From NCBI RefSeq assembly GCF_903819215.1, contig NZ_CAIJCT010000016.1: a DNA stretch of 64,000 bases; one strand, given 5' to 3'. How positions within the stretch are numbered: the first letter of the stretch is position 1; every line of letters starts with the position of its first letter. This DNA comes from Aedoeadaptatus coxii. Lineage in GTDB: Bacteria; Bacillota; Clostridia; Tissierellales; Peptoniphilaceae. Positions 8,482 through 15,995 of this stretch are shown one piece after another. The position numbers were made by a program, and so were the translations under genes. The notes under the pieces are model-generated. The model saw only the letters and a list, made by a program, of their open reading frames with translations, made no database searches and was not told where the DNA came from.

Positions 8482-9006
8482 ATGATACGATGTAGTTTAC
8501 AAGCTATCTCGCGGATTCCCTCCGTCGTCGATTATACATTTTACGACGAAAGCGGTCTTAAACTTTTGGAAACTAAAGGCGACGTCATCCAAACGGGGAT
8601 CGCCTCCGCCTTTCGCGAACTTCCCATTATACCCTATACTCTATCACTAATCGATGCCGATGGAAACGAGCGTTTTTCCCTAAAAAAGAAAACCCTCGTC
8701 ACCCAAACTGCACCGGCATTTACATTAGATTGTCCCCAGGGCTCTGTGGATTTTTTAGAAGACAAAGAGCGCTTCAGTTTGCCCAATACGTCCTTTTATT
8801 ATAAAGGCGTACGCTACGATTTAACAGGCTTTGTCCGCGCCCGAACCTTTTACATAAAGTGCGGCGACGACGTCTTGGCGACTTTTAGGGGAAAACTCAT
8901 CCCCGGCGGAAAAGAATACGCCATGGAGATTTCCTCCGATGCCCTTCCCCTCGCCGTTTATTTAGGCGCCGCCATCGTATTGGACGTATACTTTCACAGC
9001 TATTAA
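8482..9006 (+). CDS. Hypothetical protein, beta-rich, possibly tubby/LURP-one-like
   Basis: 174 residues, no signal peptide, one weakly hydrophobic C-terminal segment (LPLAVYLGAAIVLDVYF). The middle has alternating short strands around YTLSLIDADGNERFSL and a repeat of aromatic and basic turns, which recalls the LURP-one-related/tubby C-terminal fold found in small bacterial proteins, but I cannot confirm the match. It is a single-gene unit with its own promoter and a hairpin terminator. Function unknown. Confidence 0.6.
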   Translation: MIRCSLQAISRIPSVVDYTFYDESGLKLLETKGDVIQTGIASAFRELPIIPYTLSLIDADGNERFSLKKKTLVTQTAPAFTLDCPQGSVDFLEDKERFSLPNTSFYYKGVRYDLTGFVRARTFYIKCGDDVLATFRGKLIPGGKEYAMEISSDALPLAVYLGAAIVLDVYFHSY

Positions 9007-9013
9007 ACCAGCC

Positions 9014-9053
9014 CGCCCTCAGCACATGCTCGGCAGCCGCGAGGGCGTTTTTT
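9014..9053 (+). terminator. Terminator after the gene at 8482
   Basis: CGCCCTC (9014-9020) pairs with GAGGGCG (9041-9047), followed by six T residues. Confidence 0.75.
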
Positions 9054-9093
9054 ATCGCCATTTTCACATCATATTTCAGAAAATGAGGTTATA

Positions 9094-9525
9094 ATGAATC
9101 ATAAAATAAATTGCAAAGGCAATGTTCTCCTCGGAGACAATATTACCTGCGGCGACGACGTGGTGCTGGACGCAAAAGACGGCACCATTTGCGTAGGCGA
9201 TGGTGTCGTCTTCGGAAATAATATTCACATCATCGGCGGCAAAGAAAATAAAACTGCCATCGGCCACTACGCCCATGTAGGAAATGACGTTACCGTCACC
9301 ATGGCCTCTATCGGAGATTACAGCACGCTAAAAAAAGGCGTCGTCGTCGATCCCTTCGTCTACACCGGCGATTACAGTATCTTGGAAGAGAATGCCCATA
9401 TGCCGCAGCATGCCAAGCTTCCCTCCCGCGCCGTCGGCGAAGGCGATCCCTTTTCCATTACAAGAGGCCTTAGTGCCGAAGAACTGGCAAAAGCCAAAGG
9501 GCGTCCTAAGGGCGAAGATTTTTAA
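9094..9525 (+). CDS. Left-handed beta-helix (hexapeptide-repeat) protein
   Basis: 143 residues dominated by hexapeptide-like turns (VLLGDNITCGDDVVLD, ICVGDGVVFGNNIHI, TAIGHYAHVGNDVTV, ASIGDYSTLKKGVVV), as in gamma-carbonic anhydrase-like and acyltransferase proteins, ending with a short polar tail. The catalytic histidine set of gamma carbonic anhydrases is not evident. GAGGT precedes the ATG closely. The last 20 bases overlap the convergent tadA gene. Substrate unknown. Confidence 0.75.
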   Translation: MNHKINCKGNVLLGDNITCGDDVVLDAKDGTICVGDGVVFGNNIHIIGGKENKTAIGHYAHVGNDVTVTMASIGDYSTLKKGVVVDPFVYTGDYSILEENAHMPQHAKLPSRAVGEGDPFSITRGLSAEELAKAKGRPKGEDF

Positions 9526-9952
9526 AAAAAGTGCGCATAAGCTCGCTGCATTCCCCTTCGAGAACGCCTCGACGCACCGTAACGCTGTGATTAAAGGCGC
9601 GAAAGGCCGCAAGGTTGACTACCGATCCCGCCGCGCCGAACCGCGGGTTTTCCGCGCCGATGACCAGGCGATCGATGCGACCGTTTAAAATCGCCCCCAT
9701 GCACATGGGGCAAGGCTCCACCGTCACGTAAAGGGTTCCGCCGATGCGCCTGCCCTTTTTCTTCGCCGCCTCGTCCAGGGCCATGATTTCCGCGTGAGCC
9801 AAAGGAGAATCCAAGGATTCAATTTCATTGTGTCCGCGGCCGATAATCTCGCCCCCATCGACGATCACACAGCCGATGGGCACCTCGCCCATGGCGGCGG
9901 ATACTTTCGCCTCGTCCAGAGCCTGTGCCATAAAAAACGAATCTCGATCCAT
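9506..9952 (-). CDS. tadA: tRNA-specific adenosine deaminase
   Basis: Zinc enzyme that converts A34 to inosine in tRNA-Arg(ACG). 148 residues with the cytidine deaminase fold: HAE at 53-55 (zinc ligand and proton shuttle) and PCPMC at 80-84 (two zinc cysteines), followed by AILNGRIDRLVIGAENP. Convergent with, and overlapping by 20 bases, the hexapeptide-repeat gene. The start is followed downstream by normal coding and preceded by a GAGG-type site. Confidence 0.94.
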   Translation of the reverse strand: MDRDSFFMAQALDEAKVSAAMGEVPIGCVIVDGGEIIGRGHNEIESLDSPLAHAEIMALDEAAKKKGRRIGGTLYVTVEPCPMCMGAILNGRIDRLVIGAENPRFGAAGSVVNLAAFRAFNHSVTVRRGVLEGECSELMRTFFKNLRP

Positions 9953-10034
9953 AACTACCTCCTCACTCTATCCTACCACGTGAGGCGGAAAAAATAGAAG
10001 CCCTAACACAACCCGTTTCCCGGAAAGGAGTACC

Positions 10035-10865
10035 ATGAACATTTACATTTCATTCGATATGGAAGGCATCGCCGGCATCGATCGCTTCAGCGACGAAATC
10101 AAACAAACCAAACGCTACAGCGACGCCATACACGCCCACGTTCGCGCCGTCATCGAAGGCATTCAACAATCGAGCCGCAACGACGATGTGGAACACATTA
10201 CCATCGTAGACAGCCACGCAGAAGGCAAAAATTTAGATTACCTGCTCCTTTCGGAAATGGATCCCCGCATCGAACTCATTAGCGGCTATCCACGAAAAGA
10301 TTTTATGATGACCTCTCTCGAAGGCCACGACATCGTCTTTTTCTTAGGCTATCACGCCGGCAGCGGCCATCACCACGGCAACATGAACCACAGCTATTCC
10401 ACCTATTTCCATCGCATTACCGTCAACGACATTAAAGTGTCCGAGGCATTGGTCAATCAAATCGTCGCCAAAGATTACCGCATTCCCGTAGGCCTCGTCA
10501 TCGGCGACAGCGGACTTTACGGCCAATTGGTTTTAGAAGGCTATATGCCCAATGTGGATTACGTCATTACAAAGGAAAGCTTAGGCCACAACGCCGTGCG
10601 CCACAAAAACTTTTCCGAACTTCGCCGGGAAATTATAGAAAAAGTGGGAAATGTCTTGTCAAAAGATTTTAAAACCCTTCCCCTCGGCGACATTTACGCG
10701 CCCTACCGCGTGGTCGTGGAAACCAATCGCACACTCCACGCCGACAAAGTGGAAATCGTGCCGGGCATTTCCCGCCTGGACGGCTACCGCGTAGGCTTTA
10801 CGGCGCAAACGGGATTGGAACTTATGAACACACTTATGACACTGGAAGCCATGTGCCGCGTCTAA
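10035..10865 (+). CDS. M55 family D-aminopeptidase (DppA-like)
   Basis: Zinc D-aminopeptidase that releases N-terminal D-residues from short peptides such as D-Ala-D-Ala. 276 residues. The N-terminal YISFDMEGIAGI carries the metal ligands Asp8 and Glu10; VDSHAEGKNL and GYHAGSGHHHGNMNHSYS supply the histidines. The ATG has GGAAAGGAG upstream. It heads a three-gene plus-strand run with a HAD hydrolase and a VanZ-family membrane protein; the gathering of D-peptide and VanZ-type genes suggests a cell-wall link, which is inference. Confidence 0.9.
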   Translation: MNIYISFDMEGIAGIDRFSDEIKQTKRYSDAIHAHVRAVIEGIQQSSRNDDVEHITIVDSHAEGKNLDYLLLSEMDPRIELISGYPRKDFMMTSLEGHDIVFFLGYHAGSGHHHGNMNHSYSTYFHRITVNDIKVSEALVNQIVAKDYRIPVGLVIGDSGLYGQLVLEGYMPNVDYVITKESLGHNAVRHKNFSELRREIIEKVGNVLSKDFKTLPLGDIYAPYRVVVETNRTLHADKVEIVPGISRLDGYRVGFTAQTGLELMNTLMTLEAMCRV

Positions 10866-10888
10866 GGCGCAAAACAGAAAGGAACGCT

Positions 10889-11533
10889 ATGAAAGCCATC
10901 GCATTTGATTTTGACGGAACCCTTATCGATTCCATGGGCATGTGGCGCCGCTTGGGCCGCGACTTTGTGGAATCCAAAGGGAAAGAATACACCGACGCCA
11001 TTCACGACAAAGTGACCACCATGAGTTTAAATCAATCCAGCGCTTTTTTTAAAAAAGAACTGGAACTCCCGGAATCGGTGGACGAGATTTTTAACGAAAT
11101 GGGCGACATTTTAAAGAACGGCTACTCCCACACCCTGCCCTTAAAAGAAGGGGCCATGGATCTCGTCAAGCGCGCCTATAAACGGGCGCCTCTCGTTCTC
11201 GCCACCGCCACCAACGAAGAGTTTTTAGGCCCGGCTTTGGAGCGATTCGGCTTAAATCCCTATTTCCAATTTATACAAACCTGTAACGGCGTGGGCATCG
11301 AAAAAAGCGACGCGAGATTTTACGATATCCTCGCCAAAAAACTCGGCGAAAAACCGGAGGACATCCTCTTCTTCGACGACGCTCATTATGCCGTCGTGGC
11401 GGCAAAAGCATACGGCCTTTACACCATCGGCGTAAAAGACGATTCCAACGCCCCCTATTGGGACGACATCGTCGACACCGCCGACGAAGTAGTGGATAGC
11501 CTCCTTCATGTGGATTTGGAGCGATATTTTTGA
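10889..11533 (+). CDS. HAD superfamily hydrolase (beta-phosphoglucomutase/phosphatase-like)
   Basis: 214 residues beginning with AIAFDFDGTLIDS, the DxD nucleophile loop of the haloacid dehalogenase fold, with a helical cap domain (about 18-80), motif II in VLATATNEE and motif III/IV in DILFFDDAHYAVVAAKAYG. The ATG at 10889 is preferred over an in-frame ATG at 10853 because AGAAAGGAAC lies directly upstream and the N-terminus then begins at the catalytic strand. The stop overlaps the VanZ start (TTGA). Substrate not determinable. Confidence 0.85.
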   Translation: MKAIAFDFDGTLIDSMGMWRRLGRDFVESKGKEYTDAIHDKVTTMSLNQSSAFFKKELELPESVDEIFNEMGDILKNGYSHTLPLKEGAMDLVKRAYKRAPLVLATATNEEFLGPALERFGLNPYFQFIQTCNGVGIEKSDARFYDILAKKLGEKPEDILFFDDAHYAVVAAKAYGLYTIGVKDDSNAPYWDDIVDTADEVVDSLLHVDLERYF

Positions 11534-12093
11534 TCCGCTACGCACTGAAAGTGACGCCTCTACTTTTTGTCGTCGCCTTTTTAAGCTTTTCACTCCTTCG
11601 CACGCAAATCTTCGGCAAGTACAAAAAAAAGAGCAACCGCCGTCGCGAGCGATTACTCTTACTCTTTGCCACCTATTCCCTTTGGCTTCTCTTCTTTTTA
11701 CTCGTCAACAACCGTATGCTGGAATCCTGGGGCGTGCCCTTGGGCGTGGATACGGAAAGCAGCGATTGGCAACTGAACCTCGTGCCCTTTAAAACATTGC
11801 AACTCTTTATCCGTTACGGCTCCCCGTCGAGCATTTTCCTAAACATCTTCGGCAATATTTTAATCGCCATCCCCTTGGGTTTTTTAACGCCGGTTCTCTT
11901 CGAAAAAATGAAACAGCCGGGCTATTTATTTTTAGCCTACGGCATCATCTTCGTCGCCATCGAAGCTGTGCAGTACCGTATCGGCAGAAGCGCCGACATC
12001 GACGACTGGCTCCTAAACATGGCGGGCATCGCCATCGGCTACATCCTTTCAAAACACCAAACACTTTTTCATCCCAAACGCTACAGACGATAG
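11530..12093 (+). CDS. VanZ-family membrane protein
   Basis: 187 residues with four to five hydrophobic segments and the VanZ signature pattern (acidic WQLNLVPFKT after the second segment; GNILIAIPLGFL; SADIDDWLLNMAGIAIGY near the C-terminus). VanZ proteins have been tied to low-level glycopeptide resistance in some enterococci; most members are of unknown role. The TTG start overlaps the HAD stop, implying coupling. It ends in an AGCACC hairpin terminator. Confidence 0.85.
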   Translation: MIRYALKVTPLLFVVAFLSFSLLRTQIFGKYKKKSNRRRERLLLLFATYSLWLLFFLLVNNRMLESWGVPLGVDTESSDWQLNLVPFKTLQLFIRYGSPSSIFLNIFGNILIAIPLGFLTPVLFEKMKQPGYLFLAYGIIFVAIEAVQYRIGRSADIDDWLLNMAGIAIGYILSKHQTLFHPKRYRR

Positions 12094-12115
12094 CACCGAA
12101 AAGGTGCTATTTTTT
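12092..12115 (+). terminator. Terminator of the M55-HAD-VanZ run
   Basis: AGCACC (12092-12097) pairs with GGTGCT (12103-12108) around a GAAAA loop, followed by A and six T residues. It overlaps the VanZ stop codon. Confidence 0.8.
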
Positions 12116-12124
12116 GTGCCCAAC

Positions 12125-12153
12125 TTGCGAGGCAACGAGGGCTTTTCTATAAT
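12125..12153 (+). promoter_or_regulatory. Promoter of the zinc-ribbon/TPR protein gene
   Basis: TTGCGA (12125-12130), 17-base spacer, TATAAT (12148-12153), followed by AAGGAGG before the ATG at 12172. Confidence 0.75.
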
Positions 12154-12171
12154 AAAGACAAGGAGGTCGCC

Positions 12172-13398
12172 ATGCGAACCATATCTACCAAAGTGCGCGT
12201 TTCAAAAGCCAACGACGTGCAAATCGCCGACGCCTACCTGGCGCAAAACGAAACAGGCTTCGCCCTCGTCATCGACATCATCAACAACACCTACCAATCC
12301 ATACACTACTTAAAATTAGACGTACTCTTTATTAACGCCTTCGGCAAATTCATTTTCGATGAAACCGTCTTTCAACACGGCTTTGAAAACCTGAACCTGA
12401 AGCCCAAATCCCTATCCTTTCTTCCCTACTGGATGCTCGACGAACGCCACCACACGGCGAGAGGCGTGCGCATCCGTATATCCGAAGTGCACTTCGACGA
12501 CGGCACGCGAAAATACTACGATCGCACCAAAGAATACTACCAAACCGTGCCCATTATAACGAAAGAAAAAAAGGACGAACTGAAAAAACTCTTCGGCCCC
12601 GATTTTTATACTTACGGCGGCCGCTACCCCGAACTTTGGCGCTGCATTTGCGGCTTCGTCAACAGCCACGACGACGAAAACTGCCGTTACTGCAAACGCT
12701 CGAGGGATTTCGTGCTTTCCGCCGTCACCGAACGGCAAGTCAATAAAAAACTCTTCCAGCTCTACATCGACAGAGATCGGGAAAAAGCCGAGCAAGCCAC
12801 CATCACCGAACAGACCATGCCCATTCGCCCCTTAGACGAAATCGACTTGGAACGAAGCGAAGAAAAAAAAGAACACACCCTTTCCAAGAAAAAGCGTATT
12901 CTTCTATTCGCCATCATATCCGTGAGCATTATCGCCCTAAGCGCCGTCGCCTTTAAAGCATACGACGGCGTCACCGTGCGCCGCCATTACGAAGAAGCGC
13001 AAAATTATATTGCCGCCGGCGATTACGACAGTGCATCCGCCATTTACGACACACTGCCGCCCATTGTGGAAAACAAAGACATGGCGCTGAAAATCGAAGA
13101 ACTCGACGGCTTAAAAGCTTCCGCCAATCATTACCGCCAAGGACTGGAACTTCACCGCGCGGGAAACCTCCTCGGCGCTTACGCCCACTACCGAAAAGTC
13201 GTGGAAGGCGATCGTCAAAACTATTTAAACGCCGCCGCCATGATGGGCAGCATCGAAAACGCCACCCTTCGCCAAGGAGCCACACTCATCGCCGAAGGCA
13301 AACGGGACGAGGCGAAAACTCTGTTGGAAACCCTCTGCGAGCTTAACCCCGAAAACAAAGAACTTCGCCGAGAAAGCGAAGCACTTTTTACCAAGTAG
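12172..13398 (+). CDS. Zinc-ribbon, single-pass membrane, TPR-like protein of unknown function
   Basis: 408 residues. Residues 1-130 form a beta-rich cytoplasmic domain. A zinc-ribbon-like motif follows (WRCICGFVNSHDDENCRYC, cysteines 158, 160, 171 and 174), then a charged linker, one transmembrane helix at about 242-263, and an external helical region (270-400) with TPR-like repeats (YEEAQNYIAAGDYDSASAIY; YRQGLELHRAGNLLGAYAHY). This layout of a cytoplasmic zinc ribbon and an outer TPR region would suit an assembly or sensing factor. I do not recognise the family. It overlaps the convergent pspC-like gene by 11 bases. Confidence 0.75.
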   Translation: MRTISTKVRVSKANDVQIADAYLAQNETGFALVIDIINNTYQSIHYLKLDVLFINAFGKFIFDETVFQHGFENLNLKPKSLSFLPYWMLDERHHTARGVRIRISEVHFDDGTRKYYDRTKEYYQTVPIITKEKKDELKKLFGPDFYTYGGRYPELWRCICGFVNSHDDENCRYCKRSRDFVLSAVTERQVNKKLFQLYIDRDREKAEQATITEQTMPIRPLDEIDLERSEEKKEHTLSKKKRILLFAIISVSIIALSAVAFKAYDGVTVRRHYEEAQNYIAAGDYDSASAIYDTLPPIVENKDMALKIEELDGLKASANHYRQGLELHRAGNLLGAYAHYRKVVEGDRQNYLNAAAMMGSIENATLRQGATLIAEGKRDEAKTLLETLCELNPENKELRRESEALFTK

Positions 13399-13579
13399 GT
13401 TCTTCGGGAATTAAAAGAGCGCAAATAATGTAAATCAAAAGACCGCTGCCGCCGCCCAACGCGAACAGCACCCATAAAATACGCACCAAATTCGAATCAA
13501 TGCCGAAATACTCGGCAATGCCGCCACAGACACCGGCAATCTTGCGATCAGTAATACTTCTGGTTAATTTCTTATTCAT
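13388..13579 (-). CDS. PspC domain-containing small membrane protein
   Basis: 63 residues with the whole PspC domain: RSITDRKIAGVCGGIAEYFG, then DSNLVRILWVLFALGGGSG and a hydrophobic tail ending in LLIPEE. PspC proteins are membrane-associated and linked to envelope-stress responses in other bacteria. The second of two adjacent ATGs (13579) is preferred because AGGAGG lies five bases upstream; the first would leave two. The -10 TATAAT is at 13607-13612. Confidence 0.88.
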   Translation of the reverse strand: MNKKLTRSITDRKIAGVCGGIAEYFGIDSNLVRILWVLFALGGGSGLLIYIICALLIPEEPTW

Positions 13580-13606
13580 CATAACCTCCTTAAAAATGTT
13601 AAGTAC

Positions 13607-13635
13607 ATTATACCCTTTCGGGAAAGGGGAGAGAA
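13607..13635 (-). promoter_or_regulatory. pspC-like promoter with an inverted repeat in its spacer
   Basis: TATAAT on the minus strand at 13607-13612 with a weak -35 TTCTCT at 13630-13635. The spacer carries CCCTTT (13613-13618) and AAAGGG (13623-13628), a 6-bp inverted repeat in a position where a bound repressor could block polymerase. The operator role is inference. Confidence 0.45.
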
Positions 13636-13640
13636 CAAAA

Positions 13641-13836
13641 AAATAAAATCTCACGCTCACCTTGCGAGGGCAACGTCTTTACCTGAAACAGAGCGTCTCT
13701 TTCTGCGACGCAGCCCAATAGGAATCAAATGGCGTTAGCCATTTGCACTGCTAAAAAGCGTTAGGGTGGAAAGGAAGGAGGTTTTAGGAGGAGGGAAAGA
13801 GGGCGAATCGCAACGCCCTATTCCCTCCTCCTAAAA
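13641..13836 (+). repeat. Structured repeat element, copy A (full length)
   Basis: Parts in order: a 5' stem ACGCTC (13653-13658)/GAGCGT (13691-13696) enclosing a TTGC/GCAA hairpin; a core hairpin CAAATGGC-GTTA-GCCATTTG (13726-13745); the conserved tail GCGTTAGGGTGGAAAGG (13758-13774); and a long terminal hairpin with 16 bp plus 6 bp (13782-13836, loop AATCGCAA). The 88 bases 13747-13834 are identical to 23908-23995. No reading frame fits it. It is an unassigned structured RNA or a small non-coding mobile element; the strand given is only the reference orientation. Confidence 0.75.
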
Positions 13837-13950
13837 AAAAGTTTTTGAGTGAATAGTTTACTTTTTACAAAAACAATTCGTCTGAAAAAATAGTAAAAAC
13901 ATCTTCAGCGAAAAAATCTTTTGATTCAATTGAATTTTTCCTTTACATAA

Positions 13951-13982
13951 AAGAAAGACCTCTTTTTCAAGAGGCCTTTCTT
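13951..13982 (-). terminator. Terminator of the proline-peptide operon
   Basis: AAGAAAG-A-CCTCTT (13951-13964) pairs with AAGAGG-C-CTTTCTT (13969-13982), with one mismatch and a TTTC loop, four bases after the pip stop codon. On the minus strand it ends in TTTCTTTTA. Confidence 0.6.
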
Positions 13983-13986
13983 TATA

Positions 13987-14874
13987 TTATTCTTTGTCGC
14001 CGAGCCATTCGCGCATAAGGTCGAAGTATTGTTCTTCTGCTTCCACAAAGCACATATGGCGCGAGTAGCGGAAGAGTTCCCAACGGCTGTTGGGCAGCTC
14101 ATCTGCCATGCTTTTTGAAATGTAGCAGCTGGAAAGATCCATTTGACCGTTAATGACCAGTGCAGGCACGGTAATCTTCGAAAGTTTACCGACGTAATCG
14201 TATCCTGCCAATGTGCCGGTGGGGCCGAATTCGTTGGCGCCCCAGCCCGTCATGTAAACTTCGCCGCTATTTTCTTTTTTGCGCGTCAAATATTCCGGTG
14301 AATGTTCGTCGATGGTCGGGCCGCAATAAAGTGCCATGAAGCGATCCAGGGCTTCTAAATAGGCGGGGTCATCGTAGTTTTCGGTGGCTTCCGCTTTTTT
14401 AAATATCTCTTGATCTTCTTTCGACATAAAGCGATCGATTCTGCGCCATTGTTCTTCTCTCCAAAGTTTGGCGGAGTGAAGTGTGGATGACAACACGATG
14501 GATTGTACGCCTTTCGGATCTTTTTCCATCATGTAGTAAATGGCGAGCATTCCGCCCCAGGATTGACCTAACAGATGCACTTTATCGAGTCCTAAGTGTT
14601 CTCTCAAAGCGTCGAGCTCTTCCATCCATACCTCGGCATTGTAAAGTTCCGTATGGCCGGGTGTCGCCGATTGGCCACAGCCGATTTGATCGTACATTAC
14701 AATGGGGCGATCGATGGATTCCGCCAGCTTATCAAATCCTTCGAAGTAGTTATGGGTGCTGCCCGGTCCTCCGTGAAGGAGTACGAGGGCGGCTTTTTTT
14801 CCTTCAGGATTGGTAATTCTGTAATAGGTTTCGAATCCCTTAAAGGGCATGCGACCTTCTCGAACGTTTACCAT
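13987..14874 (-). CDS. pip: Prolyl iminopeptidase-like alpha/beta hydrolase
   Basis: Releases N-terminal proline from short peptides. 295 residues of the S33 family: HGGPG at 34-38 (oxyanion hole), nucleophile elbow GQSWGG at 103-108 (Ser105), acid in NGQMDLSS and base in YSRHMCF near the end. The start at 14874 has GAGGAGG six bases upstream. It follows the M24 peptidase gene by one base and closes an operon with a peptide transporter and two M24 peptidases, which supports a proline-peptide role. No secretion signal. Confidence 0.88.
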   Translation of the reverse strand: MVNVREGRMPFKGFETYYRITNPEGKKAALVLLHGGPGSTHNYFEGFDKLAESIDRPIVMYDQIGCGQSATPGHTELYNAEVWMEELDALREHLGLDKVHLLGQSWGGMLAIYYMMEKDPKGVQSIVLSSTLHSAKLWREEQWRRIDRFMSKEDQEIFKKAEATENYDDPAYLEALDRFMALYCGPTIDEHSPEYLTRKKENSGEVYMTGWGANEFGPTGTLAGYDYVGKLSKITVPALVINGQMDLSSCYISKSMADELPNSRWELFRYSRHMCFVEAEEQYFDLMREWLGDKE

Positions 14875-14875
14875 T

Positions 14876-15961
14876 TTATTCCTCCTCTACGATAATGAGG
14901 TCTTTGGTTACAGAGTTTAAGACTTCACAACCGTCTTCGGTGATGATGACGAGGTCTTCTACACGTACGCCGATGCCTTCATCTAATAAATAGATGCCCG
15001 GTTCGACGGAGAAGCATTGGCCCGGACGAATGATCGCTTCGTTTACAGAGGAAACGTCGCCGACTTCGTGGTCTTCCAAGCCAATGGAGTGGCCGGTACG
15101 GTGCGTAAAGTATTCGCCGTAGCCTTTGGATTCAATATAGTCGCGGCAAGCTAAGTCTACATCGCACATGCGATTGCCGGGTTTGGCTGCTGCAATACCG
15201 CGAAGGTTTGCTTCTTTTACGATTTCGTAAACTTCGCGCGCCTTTTCGCTGGCTTCGCCGATAAAGACGGTACGGGTCATATCCGACGCGTAGCCTTTGT
15301 AGAATCCGCCGATATCGAGGACGACGGAATCACCTCGCTTACCTTTGGAATCGTCGGTTACGTGGTGAGGATCGGCGCCGCCGCGTCCGTAAGCGGTAAT
15401 GGGATCGAAGGACATTTCCGATACGCCGTGTTTTGCGAAAAGTTCAGCAACTTTTGCGCCGAGTTCGTTTTCCGTAAGGCCTTTAACGACCCAGGGAATA
15501 AGCTCTTCCATAACAGCGTCGCAAATTTTCGACGATTCACGCATAAGTTGTTTTTCGTCTTCATCTTTAATTTGACGTACGTCGTCGACGATTTCAGAGC
15601 CGTTGACGTATTTAAGTTCGGGATGAAGTTCTTGAAGGCGTAGCAAGAAGTGGCTTGCCCAGTTCTTGTCGATGCCGATGACCTTTCCTTTGGTCATGTG
15701 ATCGGAAAGAATTTTGACGCCGTCGTCGATGTCGTTATACCAAACGAGATCGACGCCTACATCACCATCTTGGGGGAACAATTCGTTAATAACGAGTTTC
15801 GATGTTCCGTCGATATTGAGGTAGAGTACGAGCATGCGTTCGCCGGGAACGATTTTTCTGCCGAGCAAGTAATAAATTGCTACGGGGTCGGAAATAATCA
15901 TTTCATCGACGCCGCGATCTTTCATACCTTGTAGTATACGTTTAAGACGTTCTTGATTCAT
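14876..15961 (-). CDS. M24 family Xaa-Pro peptidase
   Basis: Dinuclear-metal peptidase, 361 residues: a creatinase-like N-terminal domain (1-130) and a pita-bread catalytic domain with the ligand set in VVLDIGGFYKGYASDMTRT, the GHSIGLEDHE loop, FSVEPGIY and VRVEDLV. The length and split match prolidase (PepQ) or short aminopeptidase P; which of the two cannot be settled by eye. It is cytoplasmic and lies between pip and a POT transporter in the same operon, so it probably cuts Xaa-Pro bonds of imported peptides. Confidence 0.9.
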   Translation of the reverse strand: MNQERLKRILQGMKDRGVDEMIISDPVAIYYLLGRKIVPGERMLVLYLNIDGTSKLVINELFPQDGDVGVDLVWYNDIDDGVKILSDHMTKGKVIGIDKNWASHFLLRLQELHPELKYVNGSEIVDDVRQIKDEDEKQLMRESSKICDAVMEELIPWVVKGLTENELGAKVAELFAKHGVSEMSFDPITAYGRGGADPHHVTDDSKGKRGDSVVLDIGGFYKGYASDMTRTVFIGEASEKAREVYEIVKEANLRGIAAAKPGNRMCDVDLACRDYIESKGYGEYFTHRTGHSIGLEDHEVGDVSSVNEAIIRPGQCFSVEPGIYLLDEGIGVRVEDLVIITEDGCEVLNSVTKDLIIVEEE

Positions 15962-15995
15962 GTCAGGCTCCTTTCAGTAACCAAACAATTGTGTT

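Noticed and set aside
13782..13836. Terminal hairpin of repeat copy A as a rho-independent terminator
   Set aside because: Poly-A, not poly-T, follows the hairpin on the plus strand, and on the minus strand the T run comes before the hairpin; no gene ends there.
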